Positions 22,042-30,927 of a stretch of 64,000 nucleotides of DNA are shown here, piece by piece; the first letter of the stretch is position 1, and every line of letters starts with the position of its first letter. This stretch comes from Alcaligenes endophyticus (GTDB lineage: Bacteria; Pseudomonadota; Gammaproteobacteria; Burkholderiales; Burkholderiaceae_B): assembly GCF_026344035.1 (NCBI RefSeq), contig NZ_JAPKND010000001.1:186001-250000 (forward strand), given 5' to 3'. A program made the translations under genes and the position numbers. The notes under the pieces were generated by a model. The model did not search any database. It saw only the letters and a list, made by a program, of their open reading frames with translations, and was not told where the DNA came from.

Positions 22042-24900
22042 CTACTGCTGCACCTGTTCTGCGGCAAATAGCTCATGTGTTCTATTCTCGTTCCAGTCTC
22101 GGCACCAGCTCTCAAACTCATCTGCCGGTAAAGGTGGCGAACACCAGTAGCCTTGTAGCATGTTACAGCCTATCGCTTGCAATGGCCCTATTTGCTCTAT
22201 CTTGTCCACGCCCTCTGCCACTACCTCTAGCCCTAAGGTGTGTGCCATAACCACCATCGCTTGAACCAAAGCCATATCTTCTGAGCCCACATGCAAATTG
22301 CGTATATAAGCATGATCTATCTTGAGCAGGCTGATAGCAAAACGCTTTAGATACGAGAGCGATGAATAGCCCGTACCAAAGTCATCTAATGCTACGTCGA
22401 TATTATGCTCACGCAACTTACGCAACTGGCCCATCGTTTGCTCTTGGTTGTCTAACAACAAGCGCTCGGTAATTTCTATAATTAGGGACTCGCAAGGGAT
22501 ATTGCGTTGATGCATAAACTGAATCCAATCATCAACACAAGTACTGTTCAACTTTAACTGTGCTGCTGACACGTTGATCCCAATTTGAAAATTGGGGTCA
22601 AGATGCTGACGCAAGTAAGCTGCCTGCAGCGCCGCCTGCTCAAATACCCACTGACCAATTTCGACGATAAGCCCAGTGTCCTCTGAAAATGGGATAAATT
22701 CTGAGGGTGGCACCAAACCTAGCTGTGGGTGCTCCCATCGAATCAGCGCCTCGGCTTTGGTCACTAGACCGGTCTTCAAATTGAGCACTGGCTGATAGTA
22801 AAGTCGAAACTGCTGGCCTTGAATAGCGGCTTGCAAATCTTGGGAAAAATGTATCCGGGCTTGCACTGCCTCACCCATAGCAGGAAGAAAGCGGCAATAC
22901 TGATTACGCCCACATGCTTTAGCCGCATACATAGCCATATCGGCATTTTTTAATAGCTCGCCAGCATCATTGCCGTCTTCGGGATATAAAGTAACACCTA
23001 AGCTAGCAGATACCGTGGCCATATTATTCCCCAACACAAAAGGCCGAGCAATATACCGCAGCATATCCTCACAAATTCTGTCTACGACTTGTTCGTTATT
23101 AATATCCGGCACGATCACCGTAAACTCGTCCCCTCCAATGCGGGCCACCGTGTCCGACTCCCGTACACAGCTTTGTAATCGCCGAGCAACTTCTTGTAAA
23201 AGCGAATCGCCTTCTTTATGCCCCAACGTGTCATTAACGTCTTTGAAAAAGTCCAGATCCATAAAAATCAAAGCGAAAGGCAGCCCTGTTTTACGAGAGC
23301 GCTCCATGGCGCCTTTGAGCCTATCTTGAAACATCTGGCGATTCGGTAGACCGGTAAGATGGTCATGATGAGCTTGCTTCCACATTCGCACCTCACGTTC
23401 TTTGTGCGAGGTAAGGTCAGTAAACAATCCTATAAACCGATACACCGTGCCATCGGGATTCCACGCGGTACTAATGGTGAGCCGCTCAGCGTACTCGCTA
23501 CCATTCTTCCGTTTACTCCAAATATCCCCTTGCCAACGTCCTGTTTCGAGCACTTCCTTCCACAAAGTCTTATAAAACTTTTCAGTTTGTCGAGTAGAAC
23601 CCAAGATACTTAAGGGCTGACCGCGCACTTCAGCTAAGCTATAGCCACTAATTTGACTTAAAGCAGGATTGGCATCAACGATTACGCCATAGCGATCAGT
23701 GACCACTATAGCCTCGCTGGTGTTTTCATACACCACGGCGGCCAAACGACTATTCACTTCATTCCGAACACGCCCGCTAATGTCTTGTACCAAAGCAACG
23801 GTACTGATAGCCCCGTCACGCAGGATGGTTTGCTCACAAACCTCAACATCTATCTGTGTGCCATCACCACGCATAGCCCGGGTTTCATAACGTCTGCTAC
23901 TTTCATCGCTAGCTATTGCCCCAGGGATTACTGTCGAGAGCGAAGGAAACCGAGGAGTTAAAAACACCTCTGCCACAGTTAAGCCATACATAGCATGCCG
24001 CTTATACTTCAAGGTTTTCGCTAACTTGCTATTCACAAAACTGAACCGATCTTCTTGCGTAATATATATACCCAACAGCGGATTGGCGCTAAGTTTGAGA
24101 TATATTTTTTGCAGTTGATCGAGCTGTTCTTTATACGTGTGTCGCTGAGCCTCAAGCTGTGGTAAACGAGTAACGTACTGCTGCAACAGCCTCGTTAGCC
24201 CTTGCATTTCGCTAAGCCGCGGAGCAGAAGCAATTGCCTGGTACTCCCCCCCATCAAGCACTTTTTTAACCTGTTGATCTAAGCTCATCATGGGACGAAC
24301 CATATGTCTCCATAGCACAGCAAAAGCAGCTAACAGAGCCATACCGTTAAGGATGAGCAAAAAGTTAAGCCACCAGTCATAACGTTGCTCTACTTGATCG
24401 CGATCATAGATATAAGAGAGCAGTAGCTGAAAAGCTTGATGAACTTGCAAGAAATCGTTGGTGTGCTGGCGACTCTCTAGATGCGTTGTTTCTACTCCGA
24501 TAGCATCTGCAGCACTTTTTTGATTGGTGGCCCAGCTTTTCTCTAATCGCAATAAGCTGGGTTGGTAATGTGGAGCCAACGCAGGAACATACCCCTTGGG
24601 AGTGTCCCCTCCAGAGCGCAACAAGTTCATTAGGCTGGCAAACCGGTCTGCGCCATTACTGGTTGGTATCGTCCCCCCACTTACATATGACTCACTGATC
24701 AATAAAAGCTCATTGAGCACCACAGAGGTTGCCCTAGTGATGGCTTGGGAGCGCTGCTGCTGGTACAACCCCCAAGACGTCACACTAAACAGTATTAGCA
24801 GCCCGCAAAAGACCAGCACTAGCAAGCGTTGCATGCTGATACGCTGAGGTGCTTCTAAAAGAGGGGAGCTCATCGGGCTTGAGCACAACTTAGCAGACAT
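22042..24900 (-). CDS. membrane PAS-PAS-GGDEF-EAL cyclic-di-GMP protein
   Basis: A 952-residue sensor from ATG 24900; in-frame TTG 24984 and ATG 24873 are alternatives. Order: helix LLVLVFCGLLILFSVTSWG near the N-terminus, a periplasmic region of about 130 residues, a second helix (FLLILNGMALLAAFAVLW), a linker with coiled-coil character, two PAS domains, then GGDEF and EAL. The cyclase signature RIGGDEF is intact, as are EALIRW and DDFGTGYSSLSYL of the phosphodiesterase, so both activities are possible. The upstream ligand is unknown. It is a single gene, convergent with lnt. Confidence 0.92.
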   Translation of the reverse strand: MSAKLCSSPMSSPLLEAPQRISMQRLLVLVFCGLLILFSVTSWGLYQQQRSQAITRATSVVLNELLLISESYVSGGTIPTSNGADRFASLMNLLRSGGDTPKGYVPALAPHYQPSLLRLEKSWATNQKSAADAIGVETTHLESRQHTNDFLQVHQAFQLLLSYIYDRDQVEQRYDWWLNFLLILNGMALLAAFAVLWRHMVRPMMSLDQQVKKVLDGGEYQAIASAPRLSEMQGLTRLLQQYVTRLPQLEAQRHTYKEQLDQLQKIYLKLSANPLLGIYITQEDRFSFVNSKLAKTLKYKRHAMYGLTVAEVFLTPRFPSLSTVIPGAIASDESSRRYETRAMRGDGTQIDVEVCEQTILRDGAISTVALVQDISGRVRNEVNSRLAAVVYENTSEAIVVTDRYGVIVDANPALSQISGYSLAEVRGQPLSILGSTRQTEKFYKTLWKEVLETGRWQGDIWSKRKNGSEYAERLTISTAWNPDGTVYRFIGLFTDLTSHKEREVRMWKQAHHDHLTGLPNRQMFQDRLKGAMERSRKTGLPFALIFMDLDFFKDVNDTLGHKEGDSLLQEVARRLQSCVRESDTVARIGGDEFTVIVPDINNEQVVDRICEDMLRYIARPFVLGNNMATVSASLGVTLYPEDGNDAGELLKNADMAMYAAKACGRNQYCRFLPAMGEAVQARIHFSQDLQAAIQGQQFRLYYQPVLNLKTGLVTKAEALIRWEHPQLGLVPPSEFIPFSEDTGLIVEIGQWVFEQAALQAAYLRQHLDPNFQIGINVSAAQLKLNSTCVDDWIQFMHQRNIPCESLIIEITERLLLDNQEQTMGQLRKLREHNIDVALDDFGTGYSSLSYLKRFAISLLKIDHAYIRNLHVGSEDMALVQAMVVMAHTLGLEVVAEGVDKIEQIGPLQAIGCNMLQGYWCSPPLPADEFESWCRDWNENRTHELFAAEQVQQ

Positions 24901-25299
24901 AGCGCCTGTAAAAATGAAATGCTTGACGAACTGATTGTAACAACAGAACGCTACAAAACGTAATTTTTGCAATTTAAATCTCAAGCTTCAATGTACGCCG
25001 TTACCCCTTGATTACTATGCCCTAAGTATTTATCAGAGACTAGGATCCATAAGCCACAGAAGATAAAAAACATGACAACGCCTGCAAAAAATGCCAGGTG
25101 TGTTACACCCGGCCCGCCTTCCGGTCACGAAAACCAGGAAGGCCATAATCATAATAACTATCACCGCAACCTAGGTCGTGGTGTTCACCTATACGTCTTG
25201 GAAAAAACGGCCGCAAACTCGATGTATCTAGAGAAAACTAAGGAAAAACACTTTTTGAGGAAAAAAACGCAGCTAATTCAACTTTTTTAGAGAAAAGGC
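24901..25299. other. intergenic region with two adjacent hairpins, no convincing gene
   Basis: About 400 bases between the start of the GGDEF-EAL gene and the tRNA promoter. Two stem-loops follow each other at about 25093-25139: GCCAGGTGT/ACACCCGGC with a 3-base loop, then GCCTTCCGGT/ACCAGGAAGGC with a 7-base loop. A 72-codon plus-strand frame (25072-25290) and a short hydrophobic minus-strand frame cover them, but neither has a good ribosome site or recognised homology. The rest is A-rich. Confidence 0.4.
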
Positions 25300-25328
25300 T
25301 TGCATAAAAAAAACACATGGGTCATAAT
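25300..25328 (+). promoter_or_regulatory. promoter of the tRNA cluster
   Basis: TTGCAT and CATAAT with a 17-base spacer, five of six matches to each sigma-70 box by eye, starting transcription near 25335, about 45 bases before tRNA-Ala. No other good promoter is seen before the first tRNA. Confidence 0.7.
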
Positions 25329-25380
25329 CTTATTTCTTCGCAAGGCAACTTACTAAACACTTAGAAAGTCACCTTAAAAC

Positions 25381-25456
<76 letters not shown>

Positions 25457-25481
25457 AAACGAAGAATAGCAGTAAAGTACA

Positions 25482-25557
25482 GTCCCCTTCGTCTAGAGGC
25501 CTAGGACACCACCCTTTCACGGTGGGTACAGGGGTTCGAATCCCCTAGGGGACGCCA
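25482..25557 (+). tRNA. tRNA-Glu (TTC), copy 1
   Basis: 76 nucleotides with encoded CCA. Acceptor arm GTCCCCT/AGGGGAC, anticodon TTC in CACCCTTTCACGGTG, T-arm AGGGGTTCGAATCCCCT. First member of the first Glu-Asp unit; 25 bases after tRNA-Ala and most likely in the same transcript. Confidence 0.97.
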
Positions 25558-25577
25558 CCATTTGTGGCATATGCTGC

Positions 25578-25654
25578 GGAGCGGTAGTTCAGTTGGTTAG
25601 AATACCGGCCTGTCACGCCGGGGGTCGCGGGTTCGAGTCCCGTCCGCTCCGCCA
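25578..25654 (+). tRNA. tRNA-Asp (GTC), copy 1
   Basis: 77 nucleotides with encoded CCA. Acceptor arm GGAGCGG/CCGCTCC, anticodon GTC in GCCTGTCACGC, T-arm GCGGGTTCGAGTCCCGT. As a GUN-anticodon tRNA it is a substrate for the queuosine enzymes encoded at 10.8-13 kb. Confidence 0.97.
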
Positions 25655-25665
25655 ACAAATTCCTG

Positions 25666-25700
25666 AAAAGGGTTAGCGCAACAACGCACTAACCCTTTTT
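25666..25700 (+). terminator. terminator after the first Glu-Asp pair
   Basis: An 11-bp stem, AAAAGGGTTAG with its complement CTAACCCTTTT, a 12-base loop, and a run of T. A classic intrinsic terminator placed 12 bases after tRNA-Asp copy 1, upstream of the second pair. Confidence 0.88.
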
Positions 25701-25741
25701 ATTTGAAAGACTTGAAAAAAGTGTTTCACAAGCAGTCCTAA

Positions 25742-25817
25742 GTCCCCTTCGTCTAGAGGCCTAGGACACCACCCTTTCACGGTGGGTACAGGGGTTCGAA
25801 TCCCCTAGGGGACGCCA
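25742..25817 (+). tRNA. tRNA-Glu (TTC), copy 2
   Basis: Identical to copy 1 over all 76 nucleotides. It lies beyond the terminator of the first unit, so it needs read-through or its own promoter; only weak boxes (TTGAAA at 25703 or 25712) are visible upstream. Confidence 0.97.
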
Positions 25818-25838
25818 CCTATTTGTGGCATATGCTGC

Positions 25839-25915
25839 GGAGCGGTAGTTCAGTTGGTTAGAATACCGGCCTGTCACGCCGGGGGTCGCGGGTTCGAGTC
25901 CCGTCCGCTCCGCCA
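25839..25915 (+). tRNA. tRNA-Asp (GTC), copy 2
   Basis: Identical to copy 1 over 77 nucleotides, preceded by the same spacer except for one extra T, and followed by a separate terminator. Confidence 0.97.
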
Positions 25916-25923
25916 ACAAATTC

Positions 25924-25956
25924 AAAAACCCGACGATATTTTCGTCGGGTTTTTTT
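25924..25956 (+). terminator. terminator after the second Glu-Asp pair
   Basis: An 11-bp stem (AAACCCGACGA/TCGTCGGGTTT) with a 5-base loop and seven T residues. It differs fully from the terminator behind the first copy. Confidence 0.9.
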
Positions 25957-26059
25957 ATGCCTTTTCTTCAAAACCGTTGGTACATGCCCATTTTTTGTTT
26001 TGCTCGGCTACTCAGGTTATGCTTTAGCAATAGCGTAACTCAAAGAAGACTGAGCAGAC

Positions 26060-26677
26060 ATGTCTGATTCCATCTTACTTACTGGCCAACGCGGCCCCAG
26101 TGATCATCACCGCCGGCAACAAATCATTGCTCAAGCCAATGCACACTTTCGGCTCTATGGGTATCGCAAGACCTCAGTCGCCAGCCTAGCAAGAAATATA
26201 GGTGTATCCAGTGCCTACTTGTATCGTTTTTTTGACTCTAAGCAAGGCATCGGCCAAGCCATTTGCCAATCTGTACTAGAGAATATTACGGCGCAGCTTG
26301 AAGCGGTTGTGTACGGTTCAGGAACGGCTATAGAACGTCTACGTGGCTTCACTCAAACTGCTCTAGACCTTAGCATTGACTTATTCCTTAACGAAGGACG
26401 AATGCAAGAGGTAGTACTAGAGGCCATTTCACAAAAATGGCCTGCGGTACTGCAATACGAACGTGATCTAGAGCGCCTGCTGACTGAGCTCATTCGCTCC
26501 GGGCGGCAAAGTGGCGAGTTTGAACGCCGCTGTCCAATTGATGAGGTCGCGTTAGGCGCTATGGTTGCGCTGAGCGCAAGCTTGCACCCTGCCCTACTTG
26601 AACTACAAAGTGCCCAAGAGGCGCAGCACAGCCAAGTGCTTGCTACGCAACTCATCTTGCGTAGCCTTATGCCTTAA
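26060..26677 (+). CDS. TetR family transcriptional regulator
   Basis: 205 residues. The N-terminal helix-turn-helix is evident: RRQQIIAQANAHFRLYGYRKTSVASLARNIGVSSAYLYRFFDSKQGI (about residues 18-65). The helical C-terminal part would bind an unknown ligand. It lies 43 bases before an RND adaptor gene on the same strand, so it probably controls its own pump operon by binding upstream of 26060 or in the gap. A repressor role is inferred from the family and position. Confidence 0.9.
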   Translation: MSDSILLTGQRGPSDHHRRQQIIAQANAHFRLYGYRKTSVASLARNIGVSSAYLYRFFDSKQGIGQAICQSVLENITAQLEAVVYGSGTAIERLRGFTQTALDLSIDLFLNEGRMQEVVLEAISQKWPAVLQYERDLERLLTELIRSGRQSGEFERRCPIDEVALGAMVALSASLHPALLELQSAQEAQHSQVLATQLILRSLMP

Positions 26678-26720
26678 AAAGTTACTTTTTAAAAAAACCG
26701 TAACCTAAAGAGCCTACTCA

Positions 26721-27806
26721 ATGCCCTCCTCCCGTTACCTACCGGCCCTGCTCGTATTGCTTAGCACTACCGTTTTACTCGCGTGCTCAAAGCCCACCAC
26801 AGACACTGACCCACGAGCACAAGTCAACACGGTATTGACCACCACAGCACAAGCAAACACTGCAACACAACGGCGGCTATTAGGCGTAGTACATGCCCAT
26901 GCTGAAAGCCCACTCAGCTTTCAGGCCTCAGGAAAAATTCTTGAGCGTCATATAAAAAATGGCGACAGAGTGCACAAAGGACAACTTCTAATGCGTCTTG
27001 ACCCTAAAGACCTAGAGCAACAACAACGGGCCCAAGAAGCTGCTGTACAGGCCGCTCAAGCACAAAACACTCAAGCCCAAGCTGAGCGTAGACGTCAGGA
27101 AATATTAGTCAAAGAGGGTGCCACTTCGCGCCAGGCATATGATCAAAGCGTGCAAGCAGCAAACAGTGCAGCCGCCAACCTACGTGCCGCACAAGCACAG
27201 CAGAAGATTGCTCAAAACATGAGTGACTATGCCTTGTTACATGCTCATGCAGATGGACTGATCAGTAGCATTCAAGCGGATGTGGGTCAAGTTATTGCTG
27301 CGGGCCAGCCCGTCGCCGTACTGGCGCAAGATGGGCCTCGGGAAATTGAAGTCAGCCTACCAGAGTCTTTAGTAGTCCCCATAGGAAGCCAAGCCCTTGC
27401 TTACGATACCGCACAACACGGCTACCCAGCGATCCTCACTGAGCTAGCTCAACAAGCTGATCCACAAACTCGCAGTTATACGGCACGTTTTACGTTAACA
27501 AACAAGGAACACTCGCCGCGCTTGGGATCCAGCATGTGGCTAGACCTCGCTATGCATCCGGTTCAAACTGAATATAGGGTGCCGCTCACTGCTATCTATG
27601 ACTCAGGAACAGGGCCTGGCGTGTGGCGGATAGACGCTGAAAACAAAGTGCGTTTTGAGCCCGTAACGATCGTGCGCATGGACGTGGAACATGCCTACCT
27701 AAGCCAAGGCCCTGATACTTCAGCCTCCATTGTGGCGGTGGGAGCAGCGCTCTTGCATGAGGGGCAGCTTGTACAACCCAAAGCAGAACAAGCGGTGCGT
27801 CCATGA
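26721..27806 (+). CDS. RND efflux periplasmic adaptor (membrane fusion protein), lipoprotein
   Basis: 361 residues. Signal peptide with lipobox LLAC (cysteine about residue 22), so it is a periplasmic lipoprotein. The halves of the lipoyl-like domain are SFQASGKILERHIKNGDRVHKGQLLMRLD and ALLHAHADGLISSIQADVGQVIAAGQPVAVLAQDG, separated by an alanine/glutamine-rich alpha-hairpin. It links the RND pump to an outer membrane channel. Its stop overlaps the pump start by four bases. Confidence 0.92.
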   Translation: MPSSRYLPALLVLLSTTVLLACSKPTTDTDPRAQVNTVLTTTAQANTATQRRLLGVVHAHAESPLSFQASGKILERHIKNGDRVHKGQLLMRLDPKDLEQQQRAQEAAVQAAQAQNTQAQAERRRQEILVKEGATSRQAYDQSVQAANSAAANLRAAQAQQKIAQNMSDYALLHAHADGLISSIQADVGQVIAAGQPVAVLAQDGPREIEVSLPESLVVPIGSQALAYDTAQHGYPAILTELAQQADPQTRSYTARFTLTNKEHSPRLGSSMWLDLAMHPVQTEYRVPLTAIYDSGTGPGVWRIDAENKVRFEPVTIVRMDVEHAYLSQGPDTSASIVAVGAALLHEGQLVQPKAEQAVRP

Positions 27807-30800
27807 AGATACCAAACCTATCCGCTTTGGCGGTACGCGAACAGGCTATTACCCTATTTCTGATTATCGCGATTAGCCTGTCGGGTATCTATGCTTTCTT
27901 TAAATTAGGGCGAGCAGAAGATCCCGCTTTCACCGTAAAGGTATTAACGGTAACGACCCAATGGCCCGGTGCCACCGCTGAGGAAATGCAGGACCTGGTC
28001 GCTGAGCCACTGGAAAAGCGCACCCAAGAACTAGAGTGGTTAGATCATGTAGACAGTTATAGCTATCCAGGCCTTAACTTGATGGTGGTGCTACTTAAAG
28101 ACTCTATGCCACCGCAACAGGTAGAAGACCAGTTCTACCAACTGCGTAAAAAGCTGCAGGACGAACGACCTTTACTGCCTCAGGGTGTACAGGGGCCATT
28201 TATTAACGACGAATACTCCGACGTCGCCTTTGGACTATATGCCTTACAAGCACCCGGGTATCCTGATCGACTACTGAGTCGACAGGCTGAACAAATACGC
28301 TCAGAGCTGTTGCGCATACCAGGCGTACAAAAGATCAATATACTGGGCGAACAAGCCGAAAGAATATACATTAATCTAGATGAGGCACGACTGCATGCTT
28401 TAGGTATAGACCTAGGTGCGCTGATCCAAACCCTACAAAACAATGCGAATATTCAAGCCGCCGGCACGTTACAAACTCATGGGCCGAAAATAGAAATTCG
28501 CCTAGATGGCGGTCTGCAGCATGTTCAGGATATCGCAAACCTCACCCTGCAAGTTGGAGAACATAGCCTGCGGCTGAGCGACATTGCTCATGTTGAACGT
28601 GGCTACGCTGATCCCGCTAGTTACGTCACCCGCTATCAACGAGATTCAGCTTTAATACTAGAAATTATTATGAAGGCTGGCTGGAATGGCCTAGAGCTTG
28701 GCCAGTCCCTGCAAACAGCCCAAAAAAATATTAATGCCCAGTTGCCTGTAGGGTTCAGCCTTCAGACCGTCAGTGATCAGTCTGTCAATATCAAACAAGC
28801 TGTCGATGAGTTTATGCTCAAGTTTTTTGCCGCTTTAGGAGTGGTCATGCTGGTAAGCATGCTCAGCATGGGATGGCGGGTAGGCATCGTAGTATCGGCA
28901 GCCGTACCCCTCACTCTGGCCATCGTCTTTATTATCATGCTGTATACAGGCAAAGACTTTGATCGCGTCACCTTAGGCGCACTCATTATTTCATTAGGTT
29001 TACTAGTGGATGACGCTATCATCGCCATTGAAATCATGCTGGTAAAGATGGAGTCTGGCCTAGATAGGTTTAAAGCTGCCGCCTATGCTTGGAACCACAC
29101 CGCAGCGCCCATGCTGTCTGGAACCTTAGTCACTGTCATTGGTTTTTTACCAGTTGGCTTCGCGCGCTCCTCTTCGGGCGAATACGCTGGTAATATTTTT
29201 TGGATTTTGGCCATCGCTTTACTCGCATCTTGGGTAGTAGCGGTGGTTTTCACCCCCTATATGGGAGTAAAGCTACTACCCAATATCACTCCCCACCCCG
29301 AGGGCTCGAATGCTCTTTACCATACCCGTAACTACCAACGCTTACGCCGCACTATTGCGTGGTCGGTCCAACATAAATATCTAGTCAGCGCGGTGGTGCT
29401 GGTCTCTTTAGTGTTGTCGGCTGTTGGCATGCGTCTGGTACAACAGCAGTTTTTTCCTACCTCTGATCGCCCCGAACTCCTAGTAGAAATTCAACACCCT
29501 CTGGGGACCAGCATAGCCAACACACTAGCTACCACTAAAACGGTAGAAGACTGGCTGGCTCAACAAAGCCAAACCACCTTACAAACCAGTTACGTTGGCC
29601 AGGGTGCCCCACGCTTTTTCCTTTCTTACAATCCAGAACTACGGGACTCGGCGTTTGCCCGTATAGTGGTGCTCACCCCCGGGCACGCAGAGCGCGACAC
29701 GCTGATGCATAATTTTAGACTAGCTATCGCACAAGGGTTAGCGCCCCAAGCTAGAGTGCGAGTTAGTCAATTAGTATTTGGCCCTGCGACGAACTACCCG
29801 ATTGAGTTTTTAGTGAAAGGGCCTGACCCAAAAAAATTACGCGAACTTGCGCAAGAAGTGCAAACGCTGATGCGGCAACACCCAGCCATGCGGCAAATCA
29901 ATGCCAACTGGGGTGAGCAAGCACCTACGTTACGCCTGAAACTAGACCAAGCACGATTAGAAGCACTAGGCCTAGATCGCACCGCCTTGGCTCAACAGCT
30001 TTCCGTACATAGCGGAGGCCTAATTGTTAGCGAATACAGAGAAGGCATACGCCATATGCCTATTGTGGTCCGCAGCGCACAACATCTTGAGCACTCTACT
30101 GAGAGCTTGGCCGACATTAGTATCACTAATAAGCGGGGGCAAAAAACCCCCCTGTCGCACATTGCGCAGCTTAGTGTGGAGTCCGAAGAGGCTTTATTGC
30201 AGCGGCGCAATCGCATTCCCACTATGGTTGTTCGGGGCGATATTGACGATAGCGTGCAAGCCTCAAGTGTTGCCCATCAATTACTCCAAGACTTTCAGCC
30301 TTTTATCACCTCCTTACCAGACGGCTACAGCTTAGAACTAGCAGGCATTACGGCCGAGTCTGATAAGGCCAATGAGGCCTTGGCACCTCTTTTCCCCATC
30401 ATGATTGTGCTGATGCTATTGGTCATTGTGATTCAAGTACGCTCGCTCTCAGCCATGATAATGGTTTTTCTTACTGCACCCTTAGGTCTGATTGGTACTG
30501 TGCCTGCATTGCTGTTATTCCAACAACCCTTTGGCTTTACTGCCATACTCGGGTTGATAGGCTTAGCAGGAATACTCATGCGCAACACCTTAATTTTAAT
30601 CGGGCAAATTAATACCAATCGCCAGGCTGGTGCTAGTCCCTACGATGCCGTGATAGAAGCTACCGTACAACGTGCTCGCCCTGTTGTGCTAACCGCATTA
30701 GCTGCTGTACTAGCCTTTATACCGCTCTCTTTTTCAGTATTTTGGGGATCTATGGCCATCACTCTCATAGGCGGGACAACCGTCGGAACTCTATTAACTT

Positions 30801-30859
30801 TACTTTTTTTACCTAGTCTTTATGCTATTTGGAACAAAATTACGGTAACAAGTACCTAA
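27803..30859 (+). CDS. RND family multidrug efflux permease (AcrB-like)
   Basis: Inner membrane proton-driven pump of 1018 residues with the twofold RND plan: a transmembrane helix near residue 15, a first large periplasmic loop, six helices, a second loop after about residue 535, and six more helices. Helix 4 contains LGLLVDDAIIAIE with the paired aspartates of the proton relay. Pore-domain motifs such as PGATAEEMQDLVAEPLE and GVQKINILGEQAERIYINLD are typical. No outer membrane factor gene follows, so it must borrow a TolC-type channel. The substrate cannot be read from the sequence. Confidence 0.95.
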   Translation: MKIPNLSALAVREQAITLFLIIAISLSGIYAFFKLGRAEDPAFTVKVLTVTTQWPGATAEEMQDLVAEPLEKRTQELEWLDHVDSYSYPGLNLMVVLLKDSMPPQQVEDQFYQLRKKLQDERPLLPQGVQGPFINDEYSDVAFGLYALQAPGYPDRLLSRQAEQIRSELLRIPGVQKINILGEQAERIYINLDEARLHALGIDLGALIQTLQNNANIQAAGTLQTHGPKIEIRLDGGLQHVQDIANLTLQVGEHSLRLSDIAHVERGYADPASYVTRYQRDSALILEIIMKAGWNGLELGQSLQTAQKNINAQLPVGFSLQTVSDQSVNIKQAVDEFMLKFFAALGVVMLVSMLSMGWRVGIVVSAAVPLTLAIVFIIMLYTGKDFDRVTLGALIISLGLLVDDAIIAIEIMLVKMESGLDRFKAAAYAWNHTAAPMLSGTLVTVIGFLPVGFARSSSGEYAGNIFWILAIALLASWVVAVVFTPYMGVKLLPNITPHPEGSNALYHTRNYQRLRRTIAWSVQHKYLVSAVVLVSLVLSAVGMRLVQQQFFPTSDRPELLVEIQHPLGTSIANTLATTKTVEDWLAQQSQTTLQTSYVGQGAPRFFLSYNPELRDSAFARIVVLTPGHAERDTLMHNFRLAIAQGLAPQARVRVSQLVFGPATNYPIEFLVKGPDPKKLRELAQEVQTLMRQHPAMRQINANWGEQAPTLRLKLDQARLEALGLDRTALAQQLSVHSGGLIVSEYREGIRHMPIVVRSAQHLEHSTESLADISITNKRGQKTPLSHIAQLSVESEEALLQRRNRIPTMVVRGDIDDSVQASSVAHQLLQDFQPFITSLPDGYSLELAGITAESDKANEALAPLFPIMIVLMLLVIVIQVRSLSAMIMVFLTAPLGLIGTVPALLLFQQPFGFTAILGLIGLAGILMRNTLILIGQINTNRQAGASPYDAVIEATVQRARPVVLTALAAVLAFIPLSFSVFWGSMAITLIGGTTVGTLLTLLFLPSLYAIWNKITVTST

Positions 30860-30883
30860 ACCTTGCACGATTCTAATTTTTAT

Positions 30884-30916
30884 GTAAATAATGTTTCTTA
30901 TCATTATCTTATTTAC
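30884..30916 (+). promoter_or_regulatory. inverted repeat with Fur-box-like half upstream of the DUF3293 gene
   Basis: GTAAATAA at 30884-30891 and TTATTTAC at 30909-30916 form an 8-bp inverted repeat around a 17-base centre. The centre includes TATCATTATC, one base from one arm of the Fur box consensus, while the other arm is poor. It ends just before the GGGAGG ribosome site, so binding or folding here could block expression. Confidence 0.4.
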
Positions 30917-30927
30917 GGGAGGTTCTT

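Larger units (their letters stand above)
25481..25922 (+). repeat. tandem duplication of a tRNA-Glu/tRNA-Asp unit
   Basis: Unit 1 (25481-25661) and unit 2 (25741-25922) are offset by 260-261 bases. The tRNAs are identical and the Glu-Asp spacer differs by one base insertion. Identity ends about eight bases after each tRNA-Asp. An unrelated 79-base piece with its own terminator separates the units. Confidence 0.9.

Noticed and set aside
25072-25290. A 72-codon frame beginning MTTPAKNARC as a small gene
   Set aside because: No ribosome site, no recognisable family, and it runs through two hairpins into A-rich sequence; likely chance.
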